Source: Aquipluma nitroreducens
GTDB taxonomy: Bacteria > Bacteroidota > Bacteroidia > Bacteroidales > Prolixibacteraceae
Direction of reading: 5' to 3'
Assembly (NCBI RefSeq): GCF_009689585.1
Contig: NZ_AP018694.1
Span: 1,612,001 to 1,676,000, forward strand
Length of the DNA stretch: 64,000 bases
Below are positions 51,807 to 59,885 of the stretch, piece by piece. How positions within the stretch are numbered: the stretch's first letter is position 1; the number at the start of each line of letters is the position of its first letter. Made by a program: the position numbers and the translations under genes. Below the pieces are notes generated by a model that ran no database searches, was not told the DNA's origin, and was given only the letters and a program-made list of their open reading frames with translations.

Positions 51807-52442
51807 ATGCAAATCAAAAAATTTACCTTCAATCCGGTTCAGGAAAATACATTTGTGTTATTCGACGAAACGAACGAATGTGTGATCATCGATGCAGGCT
51901 GCTATTTCGAAAACGAACGTCAGGAACTGGATAAGTTCATTGCCGAAAAACAATTAAAACCTGTTCGGCTGATCAATACCCATTGCCATTTCGATCATAT
52001 TATGGGAATTACCCATTGTCGAGTTAAATATAAAGCGCCGTTCGAAATTCATCCTGATGAAGAGATTCTGGTTGAACATGCAGTCGATCATGGCGACCGG
52101 TTCGGAATCCCTATGGAACCGGTTGATGCACCGGATGCCTATTTCAGGGAAGGCGACCGAATCACTTTTGGTAACTCGTATCTCATGGTCATTGCTGCAC
52201 CTGGTCATTCTCCCGGTGGAGTTGTGTTTTACAATCTGGAACAGAAAATTTTGATTGCAGGCGATGTACTTTTCTACGGAAGTATTGGCCGAACCGACCT
52301 TCCGGGCGGAAGCTACGAACAACTGACAGGAAACATCAAGACGAAACTACTCACCCTTCCGGAGGAAACCGTCGTCTATTGTGGCCATGGCCCCGAAACA
52401 ACCATTGCTTTTGAAAAGAAGAATAACCCATTCCTAACCTAA
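51807..52442 (+). CDS. MBL fold metallohydrolase (glyoxalase II-like)
   Basis: A 211-residue protein of the metallo-beta-lactamase superfamily. The zinc motif H-x-H-x-D-H is in NTHCHFDHIMG (about 58-68). Further ligands are expected in AAPGHSPGG (His), IAGDVLFYGSIGRTDLPGG (Asp) and YCGHGPETT (His). The order matches hydroxyacylglutathione hydrolase-like enzymes. The substrate in an organism that may lack glutathione is unknown. Confidence 0.93.
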   Translation: MQIKKFTFNPVQENTFVLFDETNECVIIDAGCYFENERQELDKFIAEKQLKPVRLINTHCHFDHIMGITHCRVKYKAPFEIHPDEEILVEHAVDHGDRFGIPMEPVDAPDAYFREGDRITFGNSYLMVIAAPGHSPGGVVFYNLEQKILIAGDVLFYGSIGRTDLPGGSYEQLTGNIKTKLLTLPEETVVYCGHGPETTIAFEKKNNPFLT

Positions 52443-52455
52443 AAAAATAAGTTTT

Positions 52456-52794
52456 ATGAAAGAAATTTCTGATGAATTTATGATGCAAATGATTTCGCAG
52501 GCGAAGCTTTATAGTGTTGTCCTGTTGAGAGCATCAGATAATTATGGAACACCCGAAAGTCAGCCCCTCGTCTGGGAACATGCCCGACGAAATTTTGCCC
52601 TTCGCGAAGAGGGTTTGCTCGCGGTTGTTTGCCCAATTTCGGATGAAACTGAACTGAAGGGAATGGGAATCTTTAATGCCGACGTTGATCAAACCAGACT
52701 GATCATGGAAGGTGACCCGGCCGTGAAAGCAGGTATTTTTACTTTTGAAGTGCATTCTGCCCGAAGTTTTCCGGGAGATTGCCTGCCCAAATAG
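52456..52794 (+). CDS. Small YciI/Dabb-like protein
   Basis: A 112-residue protein beginning MKEISDEFMMQMISQAKLYS. The strand pattern YSVVLLRASDNY, then GLLAVVCPISDETELKGMGIF, and RLIMEGDPAVKAGIFTFEVH resembles the ferredoxin-like YCII domain (compare the EGDPAVKAGxF segment). YCII proteins bind small aromatic or carbonyl compounds. It lies 13 nt after the MBL hydrolase gene and is likely co-transcribed. Confidence 0.8.
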   Translation: MKEISDEFMMQMISQAKLYSVVLLRASDNYGTPESQPLVWEHARRNFALREEGLLAVVCPISDETELKGMGIFNADVDQTRLIMEGDPAVKAGIFTFEVHSARSFPGDCLPK

Positions 52795-52861
52795 GCAAAT
52801 CTTTTGTCCAGATTTGACAATTAAAACAACAAATATCATTTTCAGAGAATTGCAATCTTTC

Positions 52862-52869
52862 TAAGTTTG
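52862..52869 (+). promoter_or_regulatory. -7 box of gcvP
   Basis: TAAGTTTG matches TAnnTTTG, 28 nt before the ATG at 52898. No obvious -33 TTTG. Confidence 0.6.
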
Positions 52870-52897
52870 CAGCACAAAACAAAATCTCAAAACAGAT

Positions 52898-55762
52898 ATG
52901 GCAAGCGATAAATTTGTAATGCGTCACATTGGTCCACGCGATCACGAAATTCAGGAAATGCTGAATGTTCTTGGAGTTTCAACGCTCGACGAATTGATGA
53001 ACCAGACCGTTCCGGAAAATATTCGACTGAAACAGCCGCTGAAACTGGAAGACGGGTTGACCGAACGTCAGTATTTCCGCAAAATTCTGGCCCTGGCCGC
53101 CCAAAACAAAGTGTACAACACCTACATCGGAATGGGTTATTACGACACCATTACACCCGCAGTTATTCTTCGGAATGTGTTGGAAAATCCGGTTTGGTAC
53201 ACCAGCTATACACCTTATCAAGCCGAAATTTCGCAGGGAAGGCTCGAAGCATTGCTGAATTTCCAGACGATGGTTTGCGAACTGACTGGTATGGAAATGG
53301 CCAATGCCTCGCTACTCGACGAAGCCACTGCAGCAGCCGAAGCCATGGTAATGATGCACAACTCCCGTTCGCGCGCTAAAGCAAAAACCGATGCGAATGT
53401 GGTTTGGGTCGATGAAAAAGTATGGCCTCAAACACTGGATGTACTCATTACACGCGCTAATCCATTGGGAATTGAGCTGAAAATCGCCGACTGGAAAAAT
53501 TTCGAATTAAATGAAAATACGTTTGGGGTCATTGTCCAATACCCAAATTCAGACGGACAAATTGTTGATTATACATCGCTTGTAAAATCGGCTCACGAAA
53601 AAGAAATATTTGTTTCGGTAGCTGCCGATTTATTGAGTTTATCGATCCTGACTCCTCCGGGAGAATGGGGTGCCGATATTGTTTTCGGAACATCACAGCG
53701 CTTTGGTATCCCAATGGGATACGGTGGACCTCACGCTGCGTTCTTTGCTTCGAAAGATGCTTTCAAACGCACCATGCCGGGTCGCATTATCGGAGTTTCG
53801 AAAGATGCTCATGGTAACCGCGCGTTGCGCATGGCTTTGCAAACCCGCGAGCAACACATCAAACGCGAAAAAGCAACTTCCAACATTTGTACTTCGCAGG
53901 CTTTGTTGTCGAATATGGCGGGCTTTTATGCCGTTTACCATGGACCGGAAGGCATCAAGCAAATTGCCACACGCATTCATTGCATCGCCGCTTTACTCGA
54001 AAAAGAAATTTCGGCTTTGGGATACACCCAGGTGAACACCACTTATTTCGACACCATTCGGTTTGCACTACCACGTCATGTGAAACACGAAGATATTGAG
54101 TGGCTTTCGCTCGAACTGGAAATGAACTTCCGTTATTTCGAAAATGGAGAGGTTGGTTTAAGCATTGACGAAACCACTAACCTCGACGACATCAACTGGA
54201 TGATCGAAGTATTTGCAAAAGCCGCCAATAAACCTTTTGGAAAGATAGTTGATTATCCGACTGCGTGTACCATTCAGCCTGAATTCCTGAGAACCTCAGC
54301 GTTCATGCAACAGGAAGTGTTCAACAAATACCGCTCTGAAACCGAAATGCTTCGTTACATCAAAAAGTTAGAGCACAAAGATATTTCGCTCACGCATTCC
54401 ATGATTCCTCTTGGATCGTGCACCATGAAACTGAATGCTGCTACTGAAATGCTTCCACTAAGCTGGATTGAATTTAATGGAATTCACCCGTTTGTTCCGA
54501 AAAATCAGGCACGTGGCTACCACGAAATGATGGAAGAACTTCGCCGCGATTTGGCTGAAATTACCGGGTTTGCTGATGTGAGCCTTCAGCCTAATTCGGG
54601 AGCAGCAGGCGAATACGCTGGCTTGATGGTCATCCGTCAATATCACATTAGCCGTGGCGACGAACACCGCAACGTGGTGTTAATTCCTTCATCAGCTCAT
54701 GGAACCAATCCTGCCAGCGCCGTAATGGCCGGTATGAAAGTGGTTGTTACTCCTTGTGACGAGCGAGGAAACATCGACGTGGAAGCTTTGCGCCTGAAAG
54801 CCGAAGAATTTAAAGATACGCTGTCGTGTTTCATGGTAACTTATCCATCGACTCACGGAGTTTATGAATCGTCGATTACTGAATTGTGCGAAATCATACA
54901 TTCGCATGGTGGACAGGTTTACATGGACGGTGCCAACATGAATGCCCAAGTTGGATTGACTAATCCAAGTCGCATTGGAGCCGATGTTTGTCACCTGAAT
55001 TTGCACAAAACATTCGCCATTCCTCACGGAGGTGGAGGTCCGGGTGTTGGTCCTATTTGTGTTGCCGCTCATTTGGTAGAATTCCTGCCTTCGCATCCGG
55101 TCATGAACAACGGACATGTTGGAATTACAGCAGTTTCGGCTGCTCCCTGGGGAAGCGCTTCGGTGCTGCCAATTACCTACGGATACATCAAAATGCTTGG
55201 TGCCGATGGGTTAAAACGGGCTTCGGAAATTGCGATCCTGAATGCCAACTACATTGCCAATGCGTTGAAAGATAATTACGGAGTTTTATATACCGGCGAA
55301 AATGGCCGCTGTGCCCACGAAATGATACTCGAATGCCGTCACCTGAAAGCCGCTTCAGGAATTTCGGAAACCGATATTTCGAAACGATTGATGGATTATG
55401 GCTTCCACGCTCCTACCCTTTCATTCCCGGTTCACGGAACGCTGATGGTTGAACCGACCGAAAGCGAATCGAAACAGGAACTCGATCGTTTCATTGAAGC
55501 GCTGACCGGCATTTTCAACGAAATTCAGGCTGTGGCTTCGGGCGAACTGGATAAAGAAGACAACCCGCTAAAAAATGCGCCGCATACTTCGGATGTGGTA
55601 ACTGCCGACGACTGGAACCATTCGTACAGCCGCCAGACAGCCGTTTTCCCATTGGCATGGTTAAAGGAAAACAAATACTGGCCACCAGTTGGCCGTGTTG
55701 ACGATGCTTTTGGCGACCGCAACCTGGTTTGCACCTGTGAACCGATTGAAAACTACAAATAA
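52898..55762 (+). CDS. gcvP: Glycine dehydrogenase (aminomethyl-transferring), P-protein
   Basis: GcvP is the PLP decarboxylase of the glycine cleavage system, passing the aminomethyl group to lipoylated GcvH. The 954-residue chain has both halves fused. It starts FVMRHIGPRDHEIQEML, with the N-terminal (P1) domain including SLLDEATAAAEAMVMMHN. In the P2 half PLP-Lys lies in HLNLHKTFAIPHGGGGPG (about 707), and DGANMNAQVGLTNPS and SSAHGTNPASAVMAG precede it. It has its own promoter, and gcvH/gcvT are not in the window. Confidence 0.97.
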   Translation: MASDKFVMRHIGPRDHEIQEMLNVLGVSTLDELMNQTVPENIRLKQPLKLEDGLTERQYFRKILALAAQNKVYNTYIGMGYYDTITPAVILRNVLENPVWYTSYTPYQAEISQGRLEALLNFQTMVCELTGMEMANASLLDEATAAAEAMVMMHNSRSRAKAKTDANVVWVDEKVWPQTLDVLITRANPLGIELKIADWKNFELNENTFGVIVQYPNSDGQIVDYTSLVKSAHEKEIFVSVAADLLSLSILTPPGEWGADIVFGTSQRFGIPMGYGGPHAAFFASKDAFKRTMPGRIIGVSKDAHGNRALRMALQTREQHIKREKATSNICTSQALLSNMAGFYAVYHGPEGIKQIATRIHCIAALLEKEISALGYTQVNTTYFDTIRFALPRHVKHEDIEWLSLELEMNFRYFENGEVGLSIDETTNLDDINWMIEVFAKAANKPFGKIVDYPTACTIQPEFLRTSAFMQQEVFNKYRSETEMLRYIKKLEHKDISLTHSMIPLGSCTMKLNAATEMLPLSWIEFNGIHPFVPKNQARGYHEMMEELRRDLAEITGFADVSLQPNSGAAGEYAGLMVIRQYHISRGDEHRNVVLIPSSAHGTNPASAVMAGMKVVVTPCDERGNIDVEALRLKAEEFKDTLSCFMVTYPSTHGVYESSITELCEIIHSHGGQVYMDGANMNAQVGLTNPSRIGADVCHLNLHKTFAIPHGGGGPGVGPICVAAHLVEFLPSHPVMNNGHVGITAVSAAPWGSASVLPITYGYIKMLGADGLKRASEIAILNANYIANALKDNYGVLYTGENGRCAHEMILECRHLKAASGISETDISKRLMDYGFHAPTLSFPVHGTLMVEPTESESKQELDRFIEALTGIFNEIQAVASGELDKEDNPLKNAPHTSDVVTADDWNHSYSRQTAVFPLAWLKENKYWPPVGRVDDAFGDRNLVCTCEPIENYK

Positions 55763-55829
55763 GAAGGTAGATTTAGATTTTAGATAGTAAAACCTAACAG
55801 GTCTTTGAGACCTGTTAGGTTTTTTTTTC
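55757..55829 (+). terminator. gcvP terminator within a duplicated 70-nt element (copy 1)
   Basis: AACCTAACAGGTC and GACCTGTTAGGTT pair around TTTGA and are followed by nine Ts. The preceding 35 nt (AAATAAGAAGGTAGATTTAG and flank) are repeated with the hairpin at 57938-58010. Confidence 0.85.
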
Positions 55830-55926
55830 TATTAAATTTAGTGAGGGTTTCACTTCGAGTGAAGCCATCACTTTCTTTATGCAGGTTTTGAAAACCCGTC
55901 AGGATTTTTTGTTTAAAGTTCAGGAG

Positions 55927-56583
55927 TCAAAAAACAACATAAAACGATAACTCTGTGGTTTCTGAATAATATATGAATGCGGTTTGATTATTATTTTTAA
56001 ACCAAAGACGCTCGAACGAGAAGCAGATGTTTTTTTTGTCGTCCAAATTCTTTGTAAACAGCATGGTTTTGAATCCGAATGAGGGCTCATACAAGTATTT
56101 CCGGTTGAAGCCGTTAATTTGGTAATCAGTCGAAACAGGATGAGGATTATAAATCATCCAGTGATGTTCTTTTACCTTGGTATAATTTGTAAGTAGATAT
56201 TTTCCACTTGGGCCAATAGCAAAACCCAATTTCTTGAATAGTTTCAATTGCACCAAACAAGCATACTCCAGATTTAAACTATAAATCACACCGGTTGCTT
56301 CCATTCCACCTCCAAGGCCGCCTCCATCATAATTGATCGACAATCTTTCAATATCCACTCCAATCTCGGGCCGAAGTGAGAATCTCTTTTCAGGCCGAGC
56401 CCAACTCTGGTAAGCGCCTATTTTTAAAGCTCCGCCAATTTTTGTGTCATAATAATTGGATGGGGTTTTCGGTAAAACCAGTCCGAAACGGAATCCGGTT
56501 TCTCTTTTCCACGCTGATTGCGATTTGAGTGTCACCGGAAAAATAGTAAGGAATAGTACTGTTGATAGAAGCAAGAGTTTCAT
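55927..56583 (-). CDS. Putative outer-membrane beta-barrel protein
   Basis: A 218-residue protein; the ATG at 56583 opens a signal peptide (LLLLSTVLFLTIFPVTLKSQ), whereas the 56697 start adds non-coding-like residues. The mature part alternates amphipathic strands such as GFRFGLVLPKTPSNYYDTKI and FGFKTMLFTKNLDDKKNICF and ends in TELSFYVVF, a C-terminal aromatic strand typical of barrels. It is likely an 8- to 10-stranded barrel. No close family recognised. Confidence 0.78.
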   Translation of the reverse strand: MKLLLLSTVLFLTIFPVTLKSQSAWKRETGFRFGLVLPKTPSNYYDTKIGGALKIGAYQSWARPEKRFSLRPEIGVDIERLSINYDGGGLGGGMEATGVIYSLNLEYACLVQLKLFKKLGFAIGPSGKYLLTNYTKVKEHHWMIYNPHPVSTDYQINGFNRKYLYEPSFGFKTMLFTKNLDDKKNICFSFERLWFKNNNQTAFIYYSETTELSFYVVF

Positions 56584-56788
56584 TGGAGTTGAATTTGTGA
56601 TTACATCTAAAGGTAAAAAAACTAATTCACAGAAATGTAAAAGTTTAACTCTTTCTAAAATACATTTTTCTTTAAACGGATGATGTTGAGAGGTCACAGT
56701 AAGCTCCTTCGAAGTTTAAAGCATAATATAAAAAACCTTATTTGACTATTTCCGTAAGTTTAATCAGCAAGCTAAACAATATTTAAAA

Positions 56789-56838
56789 GTTGTTTTATAT
56801 ATTTACAACCTATATAAGTTGTATTTAAGATTTACAAC
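56789..56838. promoter_or_regulatory. Duplicated operator GTTGT-N11-ACAAC upstream of the satD-like gene
   Basis: GTTGT...ACAAC palindromes occur at 56789-56809 and 56818-56838, both with an 11-nt interior and sharing ATTTACAAC, spaced 29 bp centre to centre. This is the arrangement expected for cooperative binding of a dimeric regulator. Confidence 0.7.
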
Positions 56839-56863
56839 CAAATGAACATGTAAATTGAATGAT

Positions 56864-57508
56864 ATGAGCAATAGTACGAGTGGAGTAGGAATTTATATCG
56901 ATGTAATTGATTCCAGAAAAATACAATCTCGAAATAATTTGGAATTTCAGGTAAATAATCTGAAGGAATTCTTCCGTGAAAATGAAGAATATGGAATTTT
57001 TGACATCTGGAAAGGGCTGGATGAATTCATGATCATTTCACCAGATTGGGAATTTGCCGTAAAAACGGTAATTAAGGTTCAGGAACTTTTGCATCCATTT
57101 GAACAAAGGTTTGTTTTGACTGGTTTTGATAATGTGGAAACCGACAAACCAATTCATGAAATGGATAATAAAGAATTTGTAATGCTGGCTGATGGAATGA
57201 TCAGTCTAAAGAAGAATAAATTATATGTCGAGATTGTTGCAAAAGAATATTCTGGTCTACTCGATTCTGTTTCAATTATCCTGAACGCGCTAATCACCTT
57301 AAAGAATTTGTTTACACCAAGCCAGATGGATATCTATCGCCAGAATAAGGCCGGAAAATCTCAGAAGGAACTTGCCGGGACAATCAAAAAATCTCAGCAA
57401 TACATTTCAAAAACGCTTAACGGTATAAAAGCTGCGAATCTGGATGTGTTAGAAGAAAAACTCTATAAAGTGATTAATTATGGAATTGACAAAAGAAATT
57501 CTGTTTAG
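56864..57508 (+). CDS. SatD-like protein with C-terminal helix-turn-helix
   Basis: A 214-residue protein (ATG at 56864; a TTG start at 56855 is less likely). The N-terminal part (GVGIYIDVIDSRKIQSRNNL) resembles SatD family proteins. The C-terminal AGKSQKELAGTIKKSQQYIS and KTLNGIKAANLDVLEE form a helix-turn-helix, so it may bind DNA itself, possibly the duplicated operator just upstream. It overlaps the next gene by 29 nt. Confidence 0.8.
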   Translation: MSNSTSGVGIYIDVIDSRKIQSRNNLEFQVNNLKEFFRENEEYGIFDIWKGLDEFMIISPDWEFAVKTVIKVQELLHPFEQRFVLTGFDNVETDKPIHEMDNKEFVMLADGMISLKKNKLYVEIVAKEYSGLLDSVSIILNALITLKNLFTPSQMDIYRQNKAGKSQKELAGTIKKSQQYISKTLNGIKAANLDVLEEKLYKVINYGIDKRNSV

Positions 57509-57926
57509 CAACTGGTTTTTGCTTTTGGCTGTTGCTGGGGCGCTGCTTCTCTTGTTTTCAAGCGGAACAGTAGTACGCCGGGTCATGAATATTATCTACA
57601 AGAAAAACCTTACCGATTTAGCTTCGGCCAATAGCGACGCAAATACTGTTGCCAAACCCGATGCCAGTGAAGAAAAGCTTGCAAAAGATCGTATTTCAAC
57701 CGGGTTGATTATTGGCAAATGCGAAAACCTCATCATTTATTTAATGGTGCTGACCGGATCGTACACTGCCCTGGCCATTATTTTTACTGCAAAAACAATT
57801 ATCAGGAAAGAAGATATTGCCAAGAACAGCATGTTTTTTCTTGCCGGAACTATGATCAACGTGACTTATAGCTTACTGATCAGCATACTGGTCAAACTGC
57901 TGATTATTACCACTCTCTCCTGTTAG
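57480..57926 (+). CDS. Membrane protein resembling the C-terminal part of DUF3307 proteins
   Basis: A 148-residue protein with spans near residues 11-29 (NWFLLLAVAGALLLLFSSG) and in the C-terminal half. The latter includes GKCENLIIYLMVLTGSYTAL, AIIFTAKTIIRKEDIAK and MFFLAGTMINVTYSLLISIL. This half resembles the end of DUF3307 proteins, which are often encoded next to SatD-like genes. The N-terminal DUF3307 domain is missing. The start lies inside the upstream ORF (29-nt overlap), suggesting coupled translation. Confidence 0.8.
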   Translation: MELTKEILFSNWFLLLAVAGALLLLFSSGTVVRRVMNIIYKKNLTDLASANSDANTVAKPDASEEKLAKDRISTGLIIGKCENLIIYLMVLTGSYTALAIIFTAKTIIRKEDIAKNSMFFLAGTMINVTYSLLISILVKLLIITTLSC

Positions 57927-57937
57927 CCCAGCCACTA

Positions 57938-58010
57938 TAAATAAGAAGTTAGATTTAGATTTTAAATAGTAAAACCTTACAGGTCTTTGAGACCTATAAG
58001 GTTTTTTGCT
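57938..58010 (+). terminator. Terminator of the satD-like operon within the duplicated element (copy 2)
   Basis: AACCTTACAGGTC and GACCTATAAGGTT pair around TTTGA, followed by six Ts. The element and its 5' flank match 55757-55829 closely. One stem base pair is exchanged on both arms compared with copy 1 (A-T becomes T-A), indicating selection on the hairpin. Confidence 0.85.
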
Positions 58011-58275
58011 TTTATCGGCAGGAAAATGTTGCCCATTCAACAAAAGAAATACCCACATGCTAAAGTTTTCAAGGTTGAACCTGATGATTCAGAATTTAAG
58101 CTAAACGTGATCCCATACGAAGTTTAGGTTTTATATTCAACCCGTTCCAGGTGGCCTTTTCTCCGGACTTTCTTTGCCCCACTTTTACCGAGATAAATAA
58201 CAGCAAACTCCTTCAGAGATTCTAAAAGCCTCAATGTATTTATCCAAAATCACACGATGTGAATTTGGGATTATT

Positions 58276-59724
58276 TTAGTTTTGGTCGTTTTCAATTAAC
58301 TTCAAGCTAAATTCAAGCACCGGATCCTTACCTTGCAAAATATCTGATATTCTTGTCTTCACTTCGTAATCAGGAATAACTCCACGATCAGGGTGTGGAT
58401 AACCTTTAACTTTGGTATAATATGCCATCATTGGTATGCCTACATTTAACTTAGTATTGGGCAAGGTTACAATTACAAACGTACCACTGTTGTTGCCATA
58501 ATATCCACCCCCTGTCTCTTCACCAATAAAGGTTGCACGTTTCAGGTAATGGGCTACCGCAGCAAATTCGGCAGTTACCGAAAAACTAGCCCCATTAATC
58601 AACACATACACATTTCCTGAAAAGTGATTCGTTTGAGGCCTCTGCTTGCGTAGGTTTTTATTGTGCTTCCATACAAAAGTACCATCCTTTTCTTTGGAAA
58701 TTAAGTGACGAAGAATTCCATAGAATGACGGTTTATGAGCCTGATTGGCAAAGGAGTATTTCCTGCGTTGAGTCATCTCCAAACGATCATAATAATCAAA
58801 ATTCTGATCCATGAGGTAAGAGAGCAATAAAGCGCCACGACGATCCATACCACCTTCATTGTCTCTAACATCGATAATCAGATTCTTTATATGCTTATCG
58901 TGAATTGTATTGAACGAATTTTTAAGAAACTTTTTGAATTTTAAACCGTCGGATTCCATCCAGAATGATGAAATGGTAAGTACGGCTGTTTCGTTGGATT
59001 TCATTTCCAGCTGATACGGTGGCTTTGATGAGTTTTGAGTATTGATTCTTTCTTCAAATCGCTCAATGGTGGAATGTGAAATTGCAGGAATCTTAACTTC
59101 AGTAAATGTTTCGCCATTCCTAAATTTTACCAAAAACGAATCAGGCCCTTCAATCAAATTAGCGTAATAAGCACTGAAATAATGACTCATTTCAATATAC
59201 TTAAACGTAGTGTTGTTCCCGTCTGAAAAGAAATCAGGTAACAGTGTTTTAATGATTTCCGAAATCGGCTTTCCATTGATCGAGATTATTTCTGAACCTT
59301 CCGGAGCTTCAATTTTATCGACATAAGTTCCCAGAACAAAAGCCCGGTCTTCCTGAAAATACAATCTCCAGGGAAAGACCTTTTCATCGTTGAAATAGAA
59401 ATTGGTAGACCAATTGCTATCGGGATGAAATTTGGTGTGACCACATTTGATTTGCACGACAACAGGGAGCAGCAACTTGTAAAATTCCTGTTGACTCATA
59501 TTAGTACCAATTTTCTTTTCGGTTTGTGCGAAAAGACTATCGATATGATTTTGCTTATTGTACCGGTAAAGACCGGGATGAGCTTCTTTTAATGCCTGAC
59601 AAAAAAGGTTAAAGTCAGCCCTCAACTGAGATTGGGTAAAACTGGGTTGAGCTGATAATAATGTTGATGCAGACAAGTATATCAAGCTGAACGCAACCAG
59701 ATGAATGATCAATTTAGTTCTCAT
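58276..59724 (-). CDS. S41 family peptidase
   Basis: A 482-residue exported protein with signal sequence (LIIHLVAFSLIYLSASTLLS). The PDZ-like middle part contains VDKIEAPEGSEIISINGKPI. The catalytic domain has NLIIDVRDNEGGMDRRGALL, VYVLINGASFSVTAEFAAVA with the likely nucleophilic Ser, and FIGEETGGGYYGNNSG. It ends LNVGIPMMAYYTKV and DRGVIPDYEV, typical of tail-specific or tricorn-like proteases. It is monocistronic and upstream of nothing obvious. Confidence 0.9.
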   Translation of the reverse strand: MRTKLIIHLVAFSLIYLSASTLLSAQPSFTQSQLRADFNLFCQALKEAHPGLYRYNKQNHIDSLFAQTEKKIGTNMSQQEFYKLLLPVVVQIKCGHTKFHPDSNWSTNFYFNDEKVFPWRLYFQEDRAFVLGTYVDKIEAPEGSEIISINGKPISEIIKTLLPDFFSDGNNTTFKYIEMSHYFSAYYANLIEGPDSFLVKFRNGETFTEVKIPAISHSTIERFEERINTQNSSKPPYQLEMKSNETAVLTISSFWMESDGLKFKKFLKNSFNTIHDKHIKNLIIDVRDNEGGMDRRGALLLSYLMDQNFDYYDRLEMTQRRKYSFANQAHKPSFYGILRHLISKEKDGTFVWKHNKNLRKQRPQTNHFSGNVYVLINGASFSVTAEFAAVAHYLKRATFIGEETGGGYYGNNSGTFVIVTLPNTKLNVGIPMMAYYTKVKGYPHPDRGVIPDYEVKTRISDILQGKDPVLEFSLKLIENDQN

Positions 59725-59885
59725 AAAACAGGTTTGAATGTTTATAATTCAAATGACAAATTTTATTAGAATTAGTTGCACATTAATCATTCAGCAATTG
59801 AAAAAATCCAAGGGAAACAGCGCACTGTCCTATTATCGATTCAAAAATTAAAGAGCCGGTTACAGTTCAAAATCAGGATCAAATC

